From Pseudoalteromonas denitrificans DSM 6059 (GTDB lineage: Bacteria; Pseudomonadota; Gammaproteobacteria; Enterobacterales; Alteromonadaceae), in the NCBI RefSeq assembly GCF_900112265.1, contig NZ_FOLO01000005.1, positions 124,001 to 188,000 of the forward strand: DNA of 64,000 bases, given 5' to 3'. This document shows positions 28,494 through 38,341 of the stretch, one piece after another (within the stretch, counting starts at the first letter, position 1; each line of letters starts with the position of its first letter). The translations under genes were made by a program, and so were the position numbers. The notes beneath the pieces were generated by a model. It ran no database searches. It saw only the letters and a program-made list of their open reading frames with translations, and was not told the DNA's origin.

Positions 28494-29384
28494 TTATTTA
28501 GGGGCGATTGCTGCTTCTATGCGGTTTCGGCCATTATGTTTTGCTTGATATAAAGCTAAGTCTGACCGTTTTAATAGATTTGCAAATGTTTCGTCAGCTT
28601 TAAGCAGTTTAGCAAGTCCAATGCTGATAGTGACTTTGATCCCTTCTGGCATTAAGTCTTCAATTTCTTTTAGTAAAATTTCAGCCTTTTTATGTGCATC
28701 TATAAAATGGCAATGATCAAAAATGATGACAAATTCTTCACCGCCAAATCGTGCTACGACATCTTCTTCTCGGATCCCTGTTGATATTTGAGCTGCAACA
28801 GCTTTTAAAACGGCATCTCCGGCTGGGTGTCCATGGGTGTCATTTATTAATTTAAAGTGGTCTATATCTATCATCAAAAGGCATAATTGATATTTATGGC
28901 GCAATGCACGGGCTACTTTTTGATTTGCAACTTCTAATAAATAGTGGCGGTTGTATAAGCCTGTTAATTGGTCATGCAATGCCATGCTGACCAATTTGTC
29001 ATGTTGCAATTTTAAGGTGATATGCGTTTTTACTCTGGCAATCACAATTGCAGGGCGAATTGGTTTTGTAATATAGTCAACAGCACCTAATTTTAAACCT
29101 TGTTCTTCATCATCATCTCCTTGCCTTCCAGTGACAAAAATAACAGGAATACTTTTTGTAAGATCATCACTTTTCAAAATTTTGCATACTTGATACCCAT
29201 TCATTCCTGGCATTTCGACATCAAGCAATATTAAGTCAGGTTTAGGGGTTTGAGACACCAATTTTAAACATTGCTCACCACTTTTAGCCACTTTTAATTG
29301 ATAATCATCTTTAACACATGCAGCTAAAAGCTGAATATTAGTGGGTGAATCATCAACAATTAAAATGATAGGCTTGCTTGTCAT
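28494..29384 (-). CDS. REC-GGDEF response regulator (diguanylate cyclase)
   Basis: This 296-residue PleD/WspR-like protein has a receiver domain (residues 1-120; DDSPTN pocket, phosphoacceptor Asp in DLILLDVEMPG at about residue 53, switch Thr in IIFVTGRQ-like VIFVTGRQ, Lys in YITKPIRP). The GGDEF domain follows, with DQLTGLYNRHYLLEVA and the catalytic RFGGEEFVIIF. A possible I-site residue pattern (REED, nine residues before GGEEF) is visible. It should synthesise cyclic di-GMP when phosphorylated by the hybrid kinase encoded just upstream; the two genes overlap by 4 bases (ATGA). Confidence 0.92.
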   Translation of the reverse strand: MTSKPIILIVDDSPTNIQLLAACVKDDYQLKVAKSGEQCLKLVSQTPKPDLILLDVEMPGMNGYQVCKILKSDDLTKSIPVIFVTGRQGDDDEEQGLKLGAVDYITKPIRPAIVIARVKTHITLKLQHDKLVSMALHDQLTGLYNRHYLLEVANQKVARALRHKYQLCLLMIDIDHFKLINDTHGHPAGDAVLKAVAAQISTGIREEDVVARFGGEEFVIIFDHCHFIDAHKKAEILLKEIEDLMPEGIKVTISIGLAKLLKADETFANLLKRSDLALYQAKHNGRNRIEAAIAPK

Positions 29385-32300
29385 ATATCAACTACTCCAC
29401 TGGCTTTTTGTTCTTCTACTGAAACAAGTGTAATGAGTTCAGTAATATTATCGATTGCTTCTGTTATCTCAAATTGTCCAATTTGTAATTCGAGGTTTTG
29501 TAGCCTATCTAAAATTATTTTTGCCAGCTTTAGTTTCAATAAAGGCGAAACTTCATCTGGTTCTACATATTCATTTTGTTCTAGTTTTATTTTTAAATGA
29601 GATAAACTTGCTTTTATTTCATCATATTTAATTTGTGCTTCTTCGTTTGAATTTGATGCAGTATTAACTTGTTCACCTTGTGTTAAATATGCTTTAAATT
29701 CTAGACATAAAACATCATAACTACTTATTAATGCGTCAATTATTGCATCATATTCCTCATTATTTTGCAGTTTTGCTGAGTTTTCTAGTTCAAAAGAATA
29801 ATGTTGTAGTTGTAAACCACTGAGGTTTGCTGCAACACCTTTTATGGTATGTGCTATAGATTTTAAAAATTCATCATCTTTATTTGTTTGCGCAACTTTT
29901 AGCTCTGCGATTCTGTCAGGCATTTCACTTAAAAATATTTCGATTAAAGACTTTAGTAGTTTATCTTTATTTAAAACTCTTTTTAGTGCAGCTTCTTTAT
30001 CCCAACTCTCTAATTGTTCATTTTCGAATTGGCGAATTTTACCCTGAAGATCTGTATCTTTATGGCTGCTTTTGTGTGACGTTATTGGCACGACTTCAGC
30101 TAATTCATTTTTTGAGTCAACTTTGTGATCTAGCCATTGCGTTATTTTTTCAACTAATTTTAAAGGCTCAATAGGTTTAGGCAGATAATCATTCATACCA
30201 GAATTAATACAATTTTCTCTGTCCCCTTCCATGACATTTGCTGTCATTGCAATAATTGGAATTTGGGTATAACGGTCCCCAGCTTTAGCTGCTCTAATGG
30301 CTTGTGTTGTTTCATAGCCATCAAGTATAGGCATTTGGCAGTCCATTAAAATCAAATGATAAGGATTGTTTTTGTTTGATGTATTTAATAAATCAAGTGC
30401 CATTTGTCCATGGTCAGCAACCTCAGCTTTAATGCCACTTTCTTCTAATATACCCAGTGCAACAAACTGGTTTATTTTGTTATCTTCGACTAATAAAATA
30501 CGTTTTGCATTGTTCGATTCATGAACCAGAGTTTTTAAATAATCATGTGTGACGAGAGGGGATGCATTATGCAAGGCATCGCCACCGCCAACAACCACAT
30601 TTAATGCATCAAATAAATCAGACGTTGTAGCAGGTTTTGGAAAATATGCATTAAAACCTAATTCACCAAAAAATTGTGCTTCATTACCATCAGCAATAGA
30701 GGTCATCATGACGAGTTTCATGTTATCGAGTAATTCATTATCTCTTATTTTTTGACCTAATTGTGCTCCATCCATATCAGGCATTTGCATATCTAAAAAA
30801 GCAACATCAAAAATTGGTTTTTGCATTGCTAGTTTCTCATTACACATGTTAAGTGCTTCTAATCCACCTTCTGCTTCAGATACAGATGCACCCCAATGCT
30901 CTAACTGCCCTCTTAATACTTCTCTGTTTGTTTTGTTATCATCTACAATTAATAGGTGTAATTTTTCGATATTGATAGAGGGGATGACTTTTTGAGACTT
31001 TTCACTTTTATCTAAAATAACTGTAAATTTAAAGCAACTTCCTTGGCCTTCTTCACTTGTGATACTGACACTCCCATGCATGAGTTCACATAATTTTTTA
31101 CAAATCGCTAAACCTAACCCCGTACCACCGTATTTTCGTGTGGTTGAAGCATCAACTTGGGTAAAAGTATCAAATAAATTATTATGTTTATGAGGCGGAA
31201 TACCGATACCTGTATCACTCACGCTACATTCAAATATAAGTTGGCTCGTACTGGTTGGTAACATTTTTGCCAAGATACTAATTTCACCTTTTGAAGTGAA
31301 TTTTATGCCGTTACCAACAATATTTGTCAGTATTTGTCTTAATCGGCCAGGATCACCTTTTACCATAGATTGTTCTATGCCAGTCACATCGAGTATGAGT
31401 TCTAGGCCTTTTTCTTGCGCTTTTAATGCCATAGATTCAGAAAAATCACCTAACATACTTCTGATATTAAAATCTATGGGGTCTAAGTTCATTTTTCCGG
31501 CTTCTACTTTTGAGAAGTCTAAAATATCATTTATTAGTACAAGTAAAGACTCTGCACTTGATTTTGCGATAGATGCTTTATGATATTGTTCATCATTTAA
31601 TTTACTGTTTAATAATAACCCTAACATGCCTAGCACACCATTCATGGGTGTTCTAATTTCATGGCTCATACTGGCTAAAAACTCGCCTTTTAACTGGTTG
31701 TTTTGCTGTGCAGATTCTGTGGCTTGCTTTAATAACTTTCGCGCATTTTCACGTACGATAGTTGCAGCAAACATATTGGCAATTTCTTCTAATATGTTTA
31801 ATTTCATTCTTGAATTCTCAACACCAACACCAACACCAATATCAGTATAAAAAAATAAAACACCTATAATGTCATTTTTTTCAGCACTGATATGATTCAG
31901 TAAAGGAATGATATTTAATCCATGATGTTGATTTTCAGGCCATTTATTATCAGCTATGTGATCAATAAAACTATTTTGGCTAATAATAATCTCACCTTTA
32001 TCAAGGGACTGAGTACATAAATATTGTAACTTAGCACTTTGTTCTTCTAATACATCTTTTTTTGAAAATTGGGCATTAAAACACGATAAAACTAATTCAT
32101 TATTTTCAGCATTGCGTAGAAATACCCCGCCTTTTTTATGATACCCATAGGTTGGTAAAGAGAAGGCACATTCTATGGCATCATTTAATCTTTTTTCTAA
32201 TGAACAATGCTGTGCAAGCGCTTGCGCAATATTTAATTTGGTTTCAGATGTTTGGTGTAAACGTAGCGCATCTTCTTCCATTTCTTTTAAATGGGTTATG

Positions 32301-33880
32301 TCTGTTCTTATTGCTATGTATTTATTAGGTCGGCCATTTCCAGATAATATAGGCACAATTGTGGTTTCAACCCAATAGAAATCACCGCTTTTATTTTTAT
32401 TACAAATTTCTGCTTGCCATACATGACCTTTAGCAATGATTTTATACATATTTTTGAAAAATGACTCTGGGTGTACCCCAGAGTTTAAAATACGATGATT
32501 TTGGCCAATTAATTCATCTGTATCGAAGCCACTGATCTGACAAAACTTGTCATTCACATAAGTAATCGTGCCTTTAACATCTGTGATTGCGACGATAGAA
32601 TGTTGATCAAGTGCATTTTGTTGCTGTTTTACTTTATTTAGGGCAGATTTCACTTCTAAATTACTGACTTCTAATGCTTCTTCATTTTTTTGTCTTATGG
32701 TGATCATTTCATTAAAAGAATCTGCCAACTGGCCTATTTCATTTTTGAACCCAACACTCACTTGTTGATTTGTTTTGCCTTGTGAGATATTTCGACTTGC
32801 TTTAGCCAGTTTATTTATTGGGTTGGTAATTTTTTTTATTTGATGAATAGCAATAAATAAAATTAAAAACATGGTAATTAACAAGATAATGGCTGTTGTT
32901 TGAGACATTTTATTGGTTATATCTAGGGCTTCACTTTTATTAATTTCGCTTATTAATACCCAAGTGATATTACCAATAACGACATGTTCATTGATCCCAA
33001 ATACGGTATTGTTATTTGGACCTAGATATTCATTGATAGTTACTATATTGTTTTTTATTAATGAAACCTGCTTATTAAGTACTTGACTCCAATCCTCTTT
33101 AATTGGCGTTTGTAGTATACCGTCTTCTGAAACCAGATAATGTGCCTCAGAGCTGAACTCAAATTGTTGAGAAGTTAATAAGTCAAAAATGGCCTCTAGA
33201 TTAAGTTGCATAGCAAATGCACCCACTAAGGTGCCAAATTCATCTATTAAAGGAGCTGTTATAAAGCCTGCTAGTTTGTTATCTGATGGGCTGTAACGTT
33301 CTATACCTGAAAACAAAGTTTTACCTGTTTTGAGGGTTTCTAAAACTGTTTTTGAGAAGTGGGTATTAGAAAATATACCTGTTGATAAGCTTGTTCCTAT
33401 ATCTGGCTCTTTTTCTACGGTAAATAAAATATTTCCTTGTTTATCAATTAAAAATAAATCATATATAAAATTATACTCCCTTTTAATGTTGACCAAGTCA
33501 TTTTGATAAGGATCTGAGCGTACAGCCCAGTCATAACTCATAATATATTGATTTAAAGATTGATTACTGGAATGAAATCCATTTTCGAGTGTTTGAAGAA
33601 GTGCTATGTTGGCTTTAACTTTAGATTGGCTATTCACGTCCATGAAGCGTTTTTCAAACCAATTTGATATATATCGGGTTTGTAAATGAGATGATTGTTC
33701 TAATTTTGCTTTAGATGCTGAAACTAAACTGGCTTTTGTTTGTTGGTAATTAAACCAAGATACAGCACTGAGAGGGAGTATAGATAAAATAATAAACCAT
33801 GCGAGCAGGCTTTTAAAAAGAGAGCCCTTTTTGTAATCCGTTAAGTGTTTTGTACTGTTTTTGATATCACTCGGCTGCAT
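29381..33880 (-). CDS. Multi-domain hybrid sensor histidine kinase
   Basis: This 1499-residue inner-membrane kinase has these domains in order: membrane segment (about 25-45), periplasmic dCache-like sensor (50-325), second membrane segment (328-348), HAMP (350-400), PAS (430-540, VAITDVKGTITYVNDKF), GAF-like domain (560-720), HisKA with FLASMSHEIRTPMNGVLG, HATPase (NIVGNGIKFT, DTGIGIPP, GGTGLGLAICKKL), receiver 1 (FDVAFLDMQMPDMDG), receiver 2 (LILMDCQMPILDGYE), and an Hpt domain with the phosphorylatable His in AHTIKGVAANL. It therefore has a complete phosphorelay in one chain. It is flanked by a solute-binding protein upstream and two response regulators downstream, which suggests a ligand-to-c-di-GMP pathway. 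Confidence 0.92.
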   Translation of the reverse strand: MQPSDIKNSTKHLTDYKKGSLFKSLLAWFIILSILPLSAVSWFNYQQTKASLVSASKAKLEQSSHLQTRYISNWFEKRFMDVNSQSKVKANIALLQTLENGFHSSNQSLNQYIMSYDWAVRSDPYQNDLVNIKREYNFIYDLFLIDKQGNILFTVEKEPDIGTSLSTGIFSNTHFSKTVLETLKTGKTLFSGIERYSPSDNKLAGFITAPLIDEFGTLVGAFAMQLNLEAIFDLLTSQQFEFSSEAHYLVSEDGILQTPIKEDWSQVLNKQVSLIKNNIVTINEYLGPNNNTVFGINEHVVIGNITWVLISEINKSEALDITNKMSQTTAIILLITMFLILFIAIHQIKKITNPINKLAKASRNISQGKTNQQVSVGFKNEIGQLADSFNEMITIRQKNEEALEVSNLEVKSALNKVKQQQNALDQHSIVAITDVKGTITYVNDKFCQISGFDTDELIGQNHRILNSGVHPESFFKNMYKIIAKGHVWQAEICNKNKSGDFYWVETTIVPILSGNGRPNKYIAIRTDITHLKEMEEDALRLHQTSETKLNIAQALAQHCSLEKRLNDAIECAFSLPTYGYHKKGGVFLRNAENNELVLSCFNAQFSKKDVLEEQSAKLQYLCTQSLDKGEIIISQNSFIDHIADNKWPENQHHGLNIIPLLNHISAEKNDIIGVLFFYTDIGVGVGVENSRMKLNILEEIANMFAATIVRENARKLLKQATESAQQNNQLKGEFLASMSHEIRTPMNGVLGMLGLLLNSKLNDEQYHKASIAKSSAESLLVLINDILDFSKVEAGKMNLDPIDFNIRSMLGDFSESMALKAQEKGLELILDVTGIEQSMVKGDPGRLRQILTNIVGNGIKFTSKGEISILAKMLPTSTSQLIFECSVSDTGIGIPPHKHNNLFDTFTQVDASTTRKYGGTGLGLAICKKLCELMHGSVSITSEEGQGSCFKFTVILDKSEKSQKVIPSINIEKLHLLIVDDNKTNREVLRGQLEHWGASVSEAEGGLEALNMCNEKLAMQKPIFDVAFLDMQMPDMDGAQLGQKIRDNELLDNMKLVMMTSIADGNEAQFFGELGFNAYFPKPATTSDLFDALNVVVGGGDALHNASPLVTHDYLKTLVHESNNAKRILLVEDNKINQFVALGILEESGIKAEVADHGQMALDLLNTSNKNNPYHLILMDCQMPILDGYETTQAIRAAKAGDRYTQIPIIAMTANVMEGDRENCINSGMNDYLPKPIEPLKLVEKITQWLDHKVDSKNELAEVVPITSHKSSHKDTDLQGKIRQFENEQLESWDKEAALKRVLNKDKLLKSLIEIFLSEMPDRIAELKVAQTNKDDEFLKSIAHTIKGVAANLSGLQLQHYSFELENSAKLQNNEEYDAIIDALISSYDVLCLEFKAYLTQGEQVNTASNSNEEAQIKYDEIKASLSHLKIKLEQNEYVEPDEVSPLLKLKLAKIILDRLQNLELQIGQFEITEAIDNITELITLVSVEEQKASGVVDI

Positions 33881-33912
33881 TTAACATCCCTATCTATTTA
33901 ATATTTTTTTAT

Positions 33913-35016
33913 TCATTTAGTATCAAAACGTATATCCGAAAATTCGTCTATATTAATTTTTTGTTTTAATATATTGCCTTCTACAGCTAAATTCATTATT
34001 TGAGCAAGCCCTGGTTTATCAATGTTTAAGCTTTGATAATTAATAACACGTAGCTTTGGGTCTAAACTTGCAATGATGGCTTCTTTTGTATGGGCAGGAA
34101 TATGTTTTCTTATTATTTTAACTATCTCTGCTAATTTTTCACCACCTTGTGTTCTGGCTTGCTCAATATCTGCACCAGCTAGTTTAATATAGTTCATAAC
34201 TTCCTGTGTTGCTTCAAATTTTTCGGATATTGCATGATTTGTTGCAAGTGCAATACACTCAACATGACCATTTTCCCATGGCATGACATCTTTTGAATAC
34301 CAAGCTACATGACCAAAACCGCCCGTTTCTACAACATCAGCCCAAGGTAGGGATTGTTCAAAAGCTGCCGCTTTATTGCGAATACTTTTACTTTTTATAA
34401 ATGCGGGGGCTTTTGGTGGTGCAAGAGATATTGCCAGTACAGATGCCTGTGTATTAGAATTTAAAGATAGTGTTAAACCATGCTCTTTAAGATAGCGATA
34501 TAGTACAACTGTATGGGTCGCTAATAAATGCGGCATGCCAATTTCTATTGGTTTTCCACTTGACTGGTTGAACGCATTTAAAGCTTTTGCGACTTGTTGG
34601 TCTGGCTTTCTGTCAATTCTATTTTTTGCTAAATTTATTTTTTGTTTTATGATGTCGTTAATAGCCAGTGCATTACCATCTCGATGCATTAATCCTATCC
34701 AACGAAAATGTGCTTTTTCTGTGTACATATCCATCGCTAATGGGCTCATAACATAAGCCATATCAACTTCACCAGATTGAAAGTAAGCTCTGAGCAAATC
34801 CCAATTTTTCATTTGCTGAATTTGAAAGTCGGCATGGATCATTTTGTCGCGGTATTTTTCATATGCAACAACTGCGGCATAGTGATCTGCAAGCGGAATA
34901 TATAAGGCTTTTATTTGCTTTTTAGTATTTTGGGCATGTGTTGTGTTTGTTGATAGGAATAAGGTTAAAACACAAGTAAGTAAAAAATTTTTATGGTGCA
35001 AAAAACAATTGAACAT
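33913..35016 (-). CDS. Exported substrate-binding protein (NMT1/NrtA-like), sensory partner candidate
   Basis: This 367-residue protein has an N-terminal signal peptide (cleavage after THAQ, about residue 29). The mature protein is type-II periplasmic-binding-like, similar in pattern to nitrate/sulfonate/thiamine-precursor binders: IKALYIPLADHYAAVVAYEKYRD, FQSGEVDMAYVMSPLAMDMYTEKAHFRWIGLMHRDG, and PIEIGMPHLLATHTVVLYRYLKEHGL. No ABC permease or ATPase gene is nearby; instead the giant hybrid kinase follows after 32 bases. It is therefore more likely to present a ligand to the kinase's periplasmic domain than to feed a transporter. The ligand is unknown. The ribosome-binding site is poor and close to the ATG. 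Confidence 0.8.
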   Translation of the reverse strand: MFNCFLHHKNFLLTCVLTLFLSTNTTHAQNTKKQIKALYIPLADHYAAVVAYEKYRDKMIHADFQIQQMKNWDLLRAYFQSGEVDMAYVMSPLAMDMYTEKAHFRWIGLMHRDGNALAINDIIKQKINLAKNRIDRKPDQQVAKALNAFNQSSGKPIEIGMPHLLATHTVVLYRYLKEHGLTLSLNSNTQASVLAISLAPPKAPAFIKSKSIRNKAAAFEQSLPWADVVETGGFGHVAWYSKDVMPWENGHVECIALATNHAISEKFEATQEVMNYIKLAGADIEQARTQGGEKLAEIVKIIRKHIPAHTKEAIIASLDPKLRVINYQSLNIDKPGLAQIMNLAVEGNILKQKINIDEFSDIRFDTK

Positions 35017-35107
35017 ACCTCAAATCCGTTTAGTTATTTTGACTATGGATTTGAGTTTAGTTCAATATTTCAAAAAGTTAATGATTATTTTAATTCTTAA
35101 ACAAAAA

Positions 35108-35134
35108 AACGCCAGCATTGCTGACGTTTTTTTT
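35108..35134 (-). terminator. Terminator after the 55-residue protein gene
   Basis: An imperfect stem AACGCCAGC / GCTGACGTT (one mismatch) with a 3-base loop has a T/A-rich run on both sides. It directly abuts the stop of the small minus-strand gene and also follows the upstream region of the signalling operon. Confidence 0.7.
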
Positions 35135-35302
35135 TTAACTCACTTTCAACCATTTTACAAATTGTCTGGCTTCACTTGAAGTTTCAAACTGTGTACATTT
35201 TTGGCCTTGGGTATCTGCAAAAATGACACGTTGCTTATTAATTGAAATTGTATGCACTGGATGTGCTATTTGGATCTGAGATCCGTTATATGTATATGAC
35301 AT
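35135..35302 (-). CDS. 55-residue small protein
   Basis: This short frame encodes MSYTYNGSQIQIAHPVHTIS...WLKVS, 55 residues. An AGTGAG-type ribosome-binding site lies 8 bases before the ATG at 35302 and a terminator begins at its stop. The sequence is composed like a real folded protein: alternating polar and hydrophobic strands, then a C-terminal helix SSEARQFVKWLK. No family was recognised. It is transcribed alone, upstream of and in the same direction as the signalling operon. Confidence 0.65.
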   Translation of the reverse strand: MSYTYNGSQIQIAHPVHTISINKQRVIFADTQGQKCTQFETSSEARQFVKWLKVS

Positions 35303-35625
35303 AATAAAACTCACTTTATTGCTTGTTCTAATATTTTAACTTGAACTACTAGAACAAAATTTAGTTACAGCTTCATTACAGTGTTGACGATCTTTCAATA
35401 TTTAATTGATATATTTTCCATTAATAACTTAATAAAAAGGTGAATAATATTTATTATTCTGCACAGATACAAACTGTATGTGTGACATATTCGCCGTACG
35501 ATAATTTAGCTTATTATTTTTAAATGCAGGCTTACTGGATCAAGGCAAGAAAAGGCATTACTGCTTAGTTAGAAAAGAGGAGGATCAACTAACTAAGATC
35601 AGGAATATACAATATAATTAAATTT
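35303..35625. other. Intergenic region with no recognised gene
   Basis: This stretch of AT-rich DNA between the small protein gene and the DUF368 terminator holds the promoter of the small gene somewhere near its left edge. A partial iteron-like TTAGTTAGAAAA occurs near 35576. No other structure was supported. Confidence 0.5.
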
Positions 35626-35660
35626 AACGCAAATTATTTTTATATTAAATAATTTGCGTT
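35626..35660 (-). terminator. Inverted repeat after the DUF368 gene
   Basis: A perfect 14-bp inverted repeat (AACGCAAATTATTT / AAATAATTTGCGTT) with a 7-base loop lies 25 bases past the stop. It is AT-rich and lacks a long T-tract, so it is a probable but not certain terminator. Confidence 0.6.
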
Positions 35661-35684
35661 ATTAATTAGCTTATATATAGGGTG

Positions 35685-36635
35685 TTATTTCTGACTTATT
35701 TTTTCAATGCATAAAATCAAAGCTAAACCAAAAAACATGAGCGCGATTGCAACGCCAAGCTGAGGGTTTTGCCCCGTTAATTGAAAAAATGTATCCGGTA
35801 GTATATTCGCCTGTGACAGTGGTTTTACTACACCATGAGAGTTGGTATAAGTTGTTAGTACTTGTTTCCAAGGCCATAATAAGTTGAGTGATCCAATCAA
35901 AAAGCCTGCTAATAATGAAAAGGTGACTTGATGGAAATGCGCAAGTAACCAGGTTAATGCCCTTGAGAAAACCATTAAGCCTATTATGCAGCCAAGTATA
36001 AACAGTGCAATTAAATCAAAAGCTAAAGTATTAACAGCTGTGAGCACATGTGCATACATACCTAATAATAATAAAATAAAACTGCCTGAAATACCTGGTA
36101 ATATCATAGCGCATATCGCAATTGCACCAGAGGCCGTATAAAACCACCATTGAGGGTCTACATCACTTGGTGATAAGGTGGTGATCACATAGGCAAGCAA
36201 GGCACCAAAGATACAACTTGCGATGGTTTTTATGTTCCATGTATTAATTTGTTTAGCAATATGGATAAATGAGGCAATGATCAAACCGAAAAAAAAGGAC
36301 CAGACATATATTGGATGATTGCTTAATAAATATGTGATCACTTTTGCAAGTGAAATACCACTAGTGATTAAACCAGAAAAAACAGCCAGTAAAAAATTAC
36401 CATCAATATGCTGCCATAGGGATTTAAGGTTAGTGATGATGTTACCCCGGTTACACATTAATTTTGCGGCATCTAAATTGACACTTTGAATTGCATTTAA
36501 TAAGCGTTCATAAATACCAGTTATAAATGCAATTGTACCACCAGAAACGCCAGGCACTACATCTGCCGCACCCATTGCAGCACCTTTAAAAAATAAGAAT
36601 AAAAAATCTCTTTTTGTTTGTTTAGTCTGTGACAT
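35685..36635 (-). CDS. DUF368 membrane protein (polyprenyl-phosphate transporter, PopT-like)
   Basis: This protein of about 316 residues begins at ATG 36635 with AGGATTG upstream; an in-frame stretch before it (24 codons) is unlikely to be translated. It has eight or nine membrane segments and the family signature KGAAMGAADVVPGVSGGTIAFITGIYERL near the N-terminus, plus a second internal repeat AICAMILPGISGSFILLLLGMY. DUF368 (PopT) proteins recycle undecaprenyl phosphate, the lipid carrier of cell-wall and surface polysaccharide synthesis, from the periplasmic to the cytoplasmic side. The assignment is by this repeated PG(V/I)SG motif. It is divergent from the NhaC-type gene. Confidence 0.88.
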   Translation of the reverse strand: MSQTKQTKRDFLFLFFKGAAMGAADVVPGVSGGTIAFITGIYERLLNAIQSVNLDAAKLMCNRGNIITNLKSLWQHIDGNFLLAVFSGLITSGISLAKVITYLLSNHPIYVWSFFFGLIIASFIHIAKQINTWNIKTIASCIFGALLAYVITTLSPSDVDPQWWFYTASGAIAICAMILPGISGSFILLLLGMYAHVLTAVNTLAFDLIALFILGCIIGLMVFSRALTWLLAHFHQVTFSLLAGFLIGSLNLLWPWKQVLTTYTNSHGVVKPLSQANILPDTFFQLTGQNPQLGVAIALMFFGLALILCIEKISQK

Positions 36636-36824
36636 TGATATGAAACAATCCTGATCATCAAAATTGCAGTGATGATATGAGATACAAGGCACTAAAGCCA
36701 GTGACAATTTGCAAAATGTATTGATTTGAGTTAGTTTTCTGGCTTGAAATTAAATAATGCGCTGACTGGCGAATGACACTATTTCTCTAGTAACATTTAT
36801 TAAAATAATAATAAGTTGAATTTT

Positions 36825-38198
36825 ATGGATTGGATCACAGTTTTGCCCCCTGTTGTGGCTATTACAATTGTATTATGGAAAAAAGAAGTTATTTTAGCTT
36901 TAATTATGGCTATCTTTACATCTGAATTTTTATTGGCAATAAAAGACCAAAGTACTTCAGTTTTATTTAGTGGGATCTCCTCTATTGAGCGTATTTCAGC
37001 CGTTTTTTCTGGTGCTGGTAATACAAGAATACTTATTTTTAGTTTATTAGTGGGTGCACTACTTGCCTATATACGTCACTCTGGTGGAGTGACAGCAACA
37101 GTTGAAATGTTAATAAACAAAGGCATAGCAAAAACCCCTCGCCAAGTTGGACTTATGACGACTTTTACGGGCATGTTTATATTTATTGAATCAAATTTAA
37201 GTGTATTAACGTCAGGCATATTATCGCGAGGTTTATTCGATAAATTTGGCATGAGTCGCGCTAGATTAGCTTATATTATTGATAGTACGGCTGCACCGAT
37301 TTGCATTCTAATTTTGTTAAATGGCTGGGGGGCTTATGTACTTGCACTTTTGAGTGGTTATGAATTTAGTGAATCAGCCGCATCTGTATTGTGGGGGACC
37401 GTTATTTATAACTTCTATCCATTAATCACTTTAGCAATTGTTATGTTCACTGTGATCACTGGAAAGGTTTATGGTCCAATGCGACACAGTGAAGTTAAAA
37501 GTGAGACAAATATACAACATAAACACGAGTTTACACCAACTAAAGCCCGTTATATGTTGCTGCCATTAGCCACAATGATTTTTAGCATGCTGGCATTTAT
37601 GTTTTATACTGGCAATGGTGATTTAGCCTCTGGCAGTGGTTCAAAGTCTATATTATGGGCAACCTCTTTAGGCTGTTTAGTTGCTTACTCTATGATGTTA
37701 ATAAGTAAAAAGTTTTCACATCAAAAGCTTGTCAAGATTGGATTTGAAGGAATGTCACAATTGTTACCTTTAGTGACAATTGTGCTTTTTTCTCTTGCTT
37801 TAGGCGCTAGCCTAAAGGAGCTTGGAACGGGGGCTTTTATTGCTGGTGTTGTTGGAGAGTTTTTACCTATCTTTTTAATTCCGCTTGTTTTATTTATTAC
37901 AGGAGGTGTTATTGCATTTACAACAGGTACTTCATGGGGGACTTTTGCGATATTGATCCCTTTAGCTGTGCCGTTAATACATACTTTAGGTTTACCCCCA
38001 TCACTTGTGATTTCAGCAGTACTTGGAGGCGGCATTTTTGGTGACCATTGCTCTCCTATTTCTGATACTACTGCGGTTTCTGCTATCGCTTCGGGGTGTG
38101 ACTTATTAGAACATGTTAAAACACAATTACCCTATGCATTATTTGCGGGGTTATTAGCTTGTATTTGTTACTTAATTTCGGGGTTAGTTTTGATATAA
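36825..38198 (+). CDS. NhaC-family Na+/H+ antiporter
   Basis: This inner-membrane protein of about 457 residues has 10-12 hydrophobic segments. Conserved NhaC-type features include GMFIFIESNLSVLTSGILSRGLFDKFGMSRARLAYIIDSTAAPICIL in the middle (quoted by its beginning GMFIFIESNLSV and end STAAPICIL), FTTGTSWGTFAILIPLAVPL, and GGGIFGDHCSPISDTTAVSA near the C-terminus. It exchanges internal sodium for external protons or vice versa. ATG 36825 is chosen; a TTG three codons earlier (36816) is possible. In a marine bacterium it would serve sodium and pH homeostasis. A very strong terminator follows. Confidence 0.87.
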   Translation: MDWITVLPPVVAITIVLWKKEVILALIMAIFTSEFLLAIKDQSTSVLFSGISSIERISAVFSGAGNTRILIFSLLVGALLAYIRHSGGVTATVEMLINKGIAKTPRQVGLMTTFTGMFIFIESNLSVLTSGILSRGLFDKFGMSRARLAYIIDSTAAPICILILLNGWGAYVLALLSGYEFSESAASVLWGTVIYNFYPLITLAIVMFTVITGKVYGPMRHSEVKSETNIQHKHEFTPTKARYMLLPLATMIFSMLAFMFYTGNGDLASGSGSKSILWATSLGCLVAYSMMLISKKFSHQKLVKIGFEGMSQLLPLVTIVLFSLALGASLKELGTGAFIAGVVGEFLPIFLIPLVLFITGGVIAFTTGTSWGTFAILIPLAVPLIHTLGLPPSLVISAVLGGGIFGDHCSPISDTTAVSAIASGCDLLEHVKTQLPYALFAGLLACICYLISGLVLI

Positions 38199-38247
38199 CA
38201 TGTATTGAGAGAATTAACTTAGTGCCAATAAAGGAATTTATGGCATA

Positions 38248-38283
38248 AAAAATAGGGCTTGGTTAAAAACCAAGCCCTATTTT
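38248..38283. terminator. Strong bidirectional terminator
   Basis: A 16-bp perfect stem (AAAATAGGGCTTGGTT / AACCAAGCCCTATTTT) with a 3-base loop lies between the convergent antiporter and helicase genes. Confidence 0.9.
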
Positions 38284-38341
38284 AAAATAAATTGTAGCGT
38301 ATAAGTTTAGATTAAACTCTTATAACAGAATTTTAACACAA

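Noticed and set aside
33913..35016. Part of an ABC import system for the solute-binding protein
   Set aside because: No permease or ATPase gene lies nearby; the linked gene is a sensor kinase, so a sensory role is preferred.
35576..35587. TTAGTTAGAAAA, like an iteron, in the gap before the DUF368 gene
   Set aside because: It is a single incomplete match in AT-rich DNA 17 kb from the origin; chance is likely.
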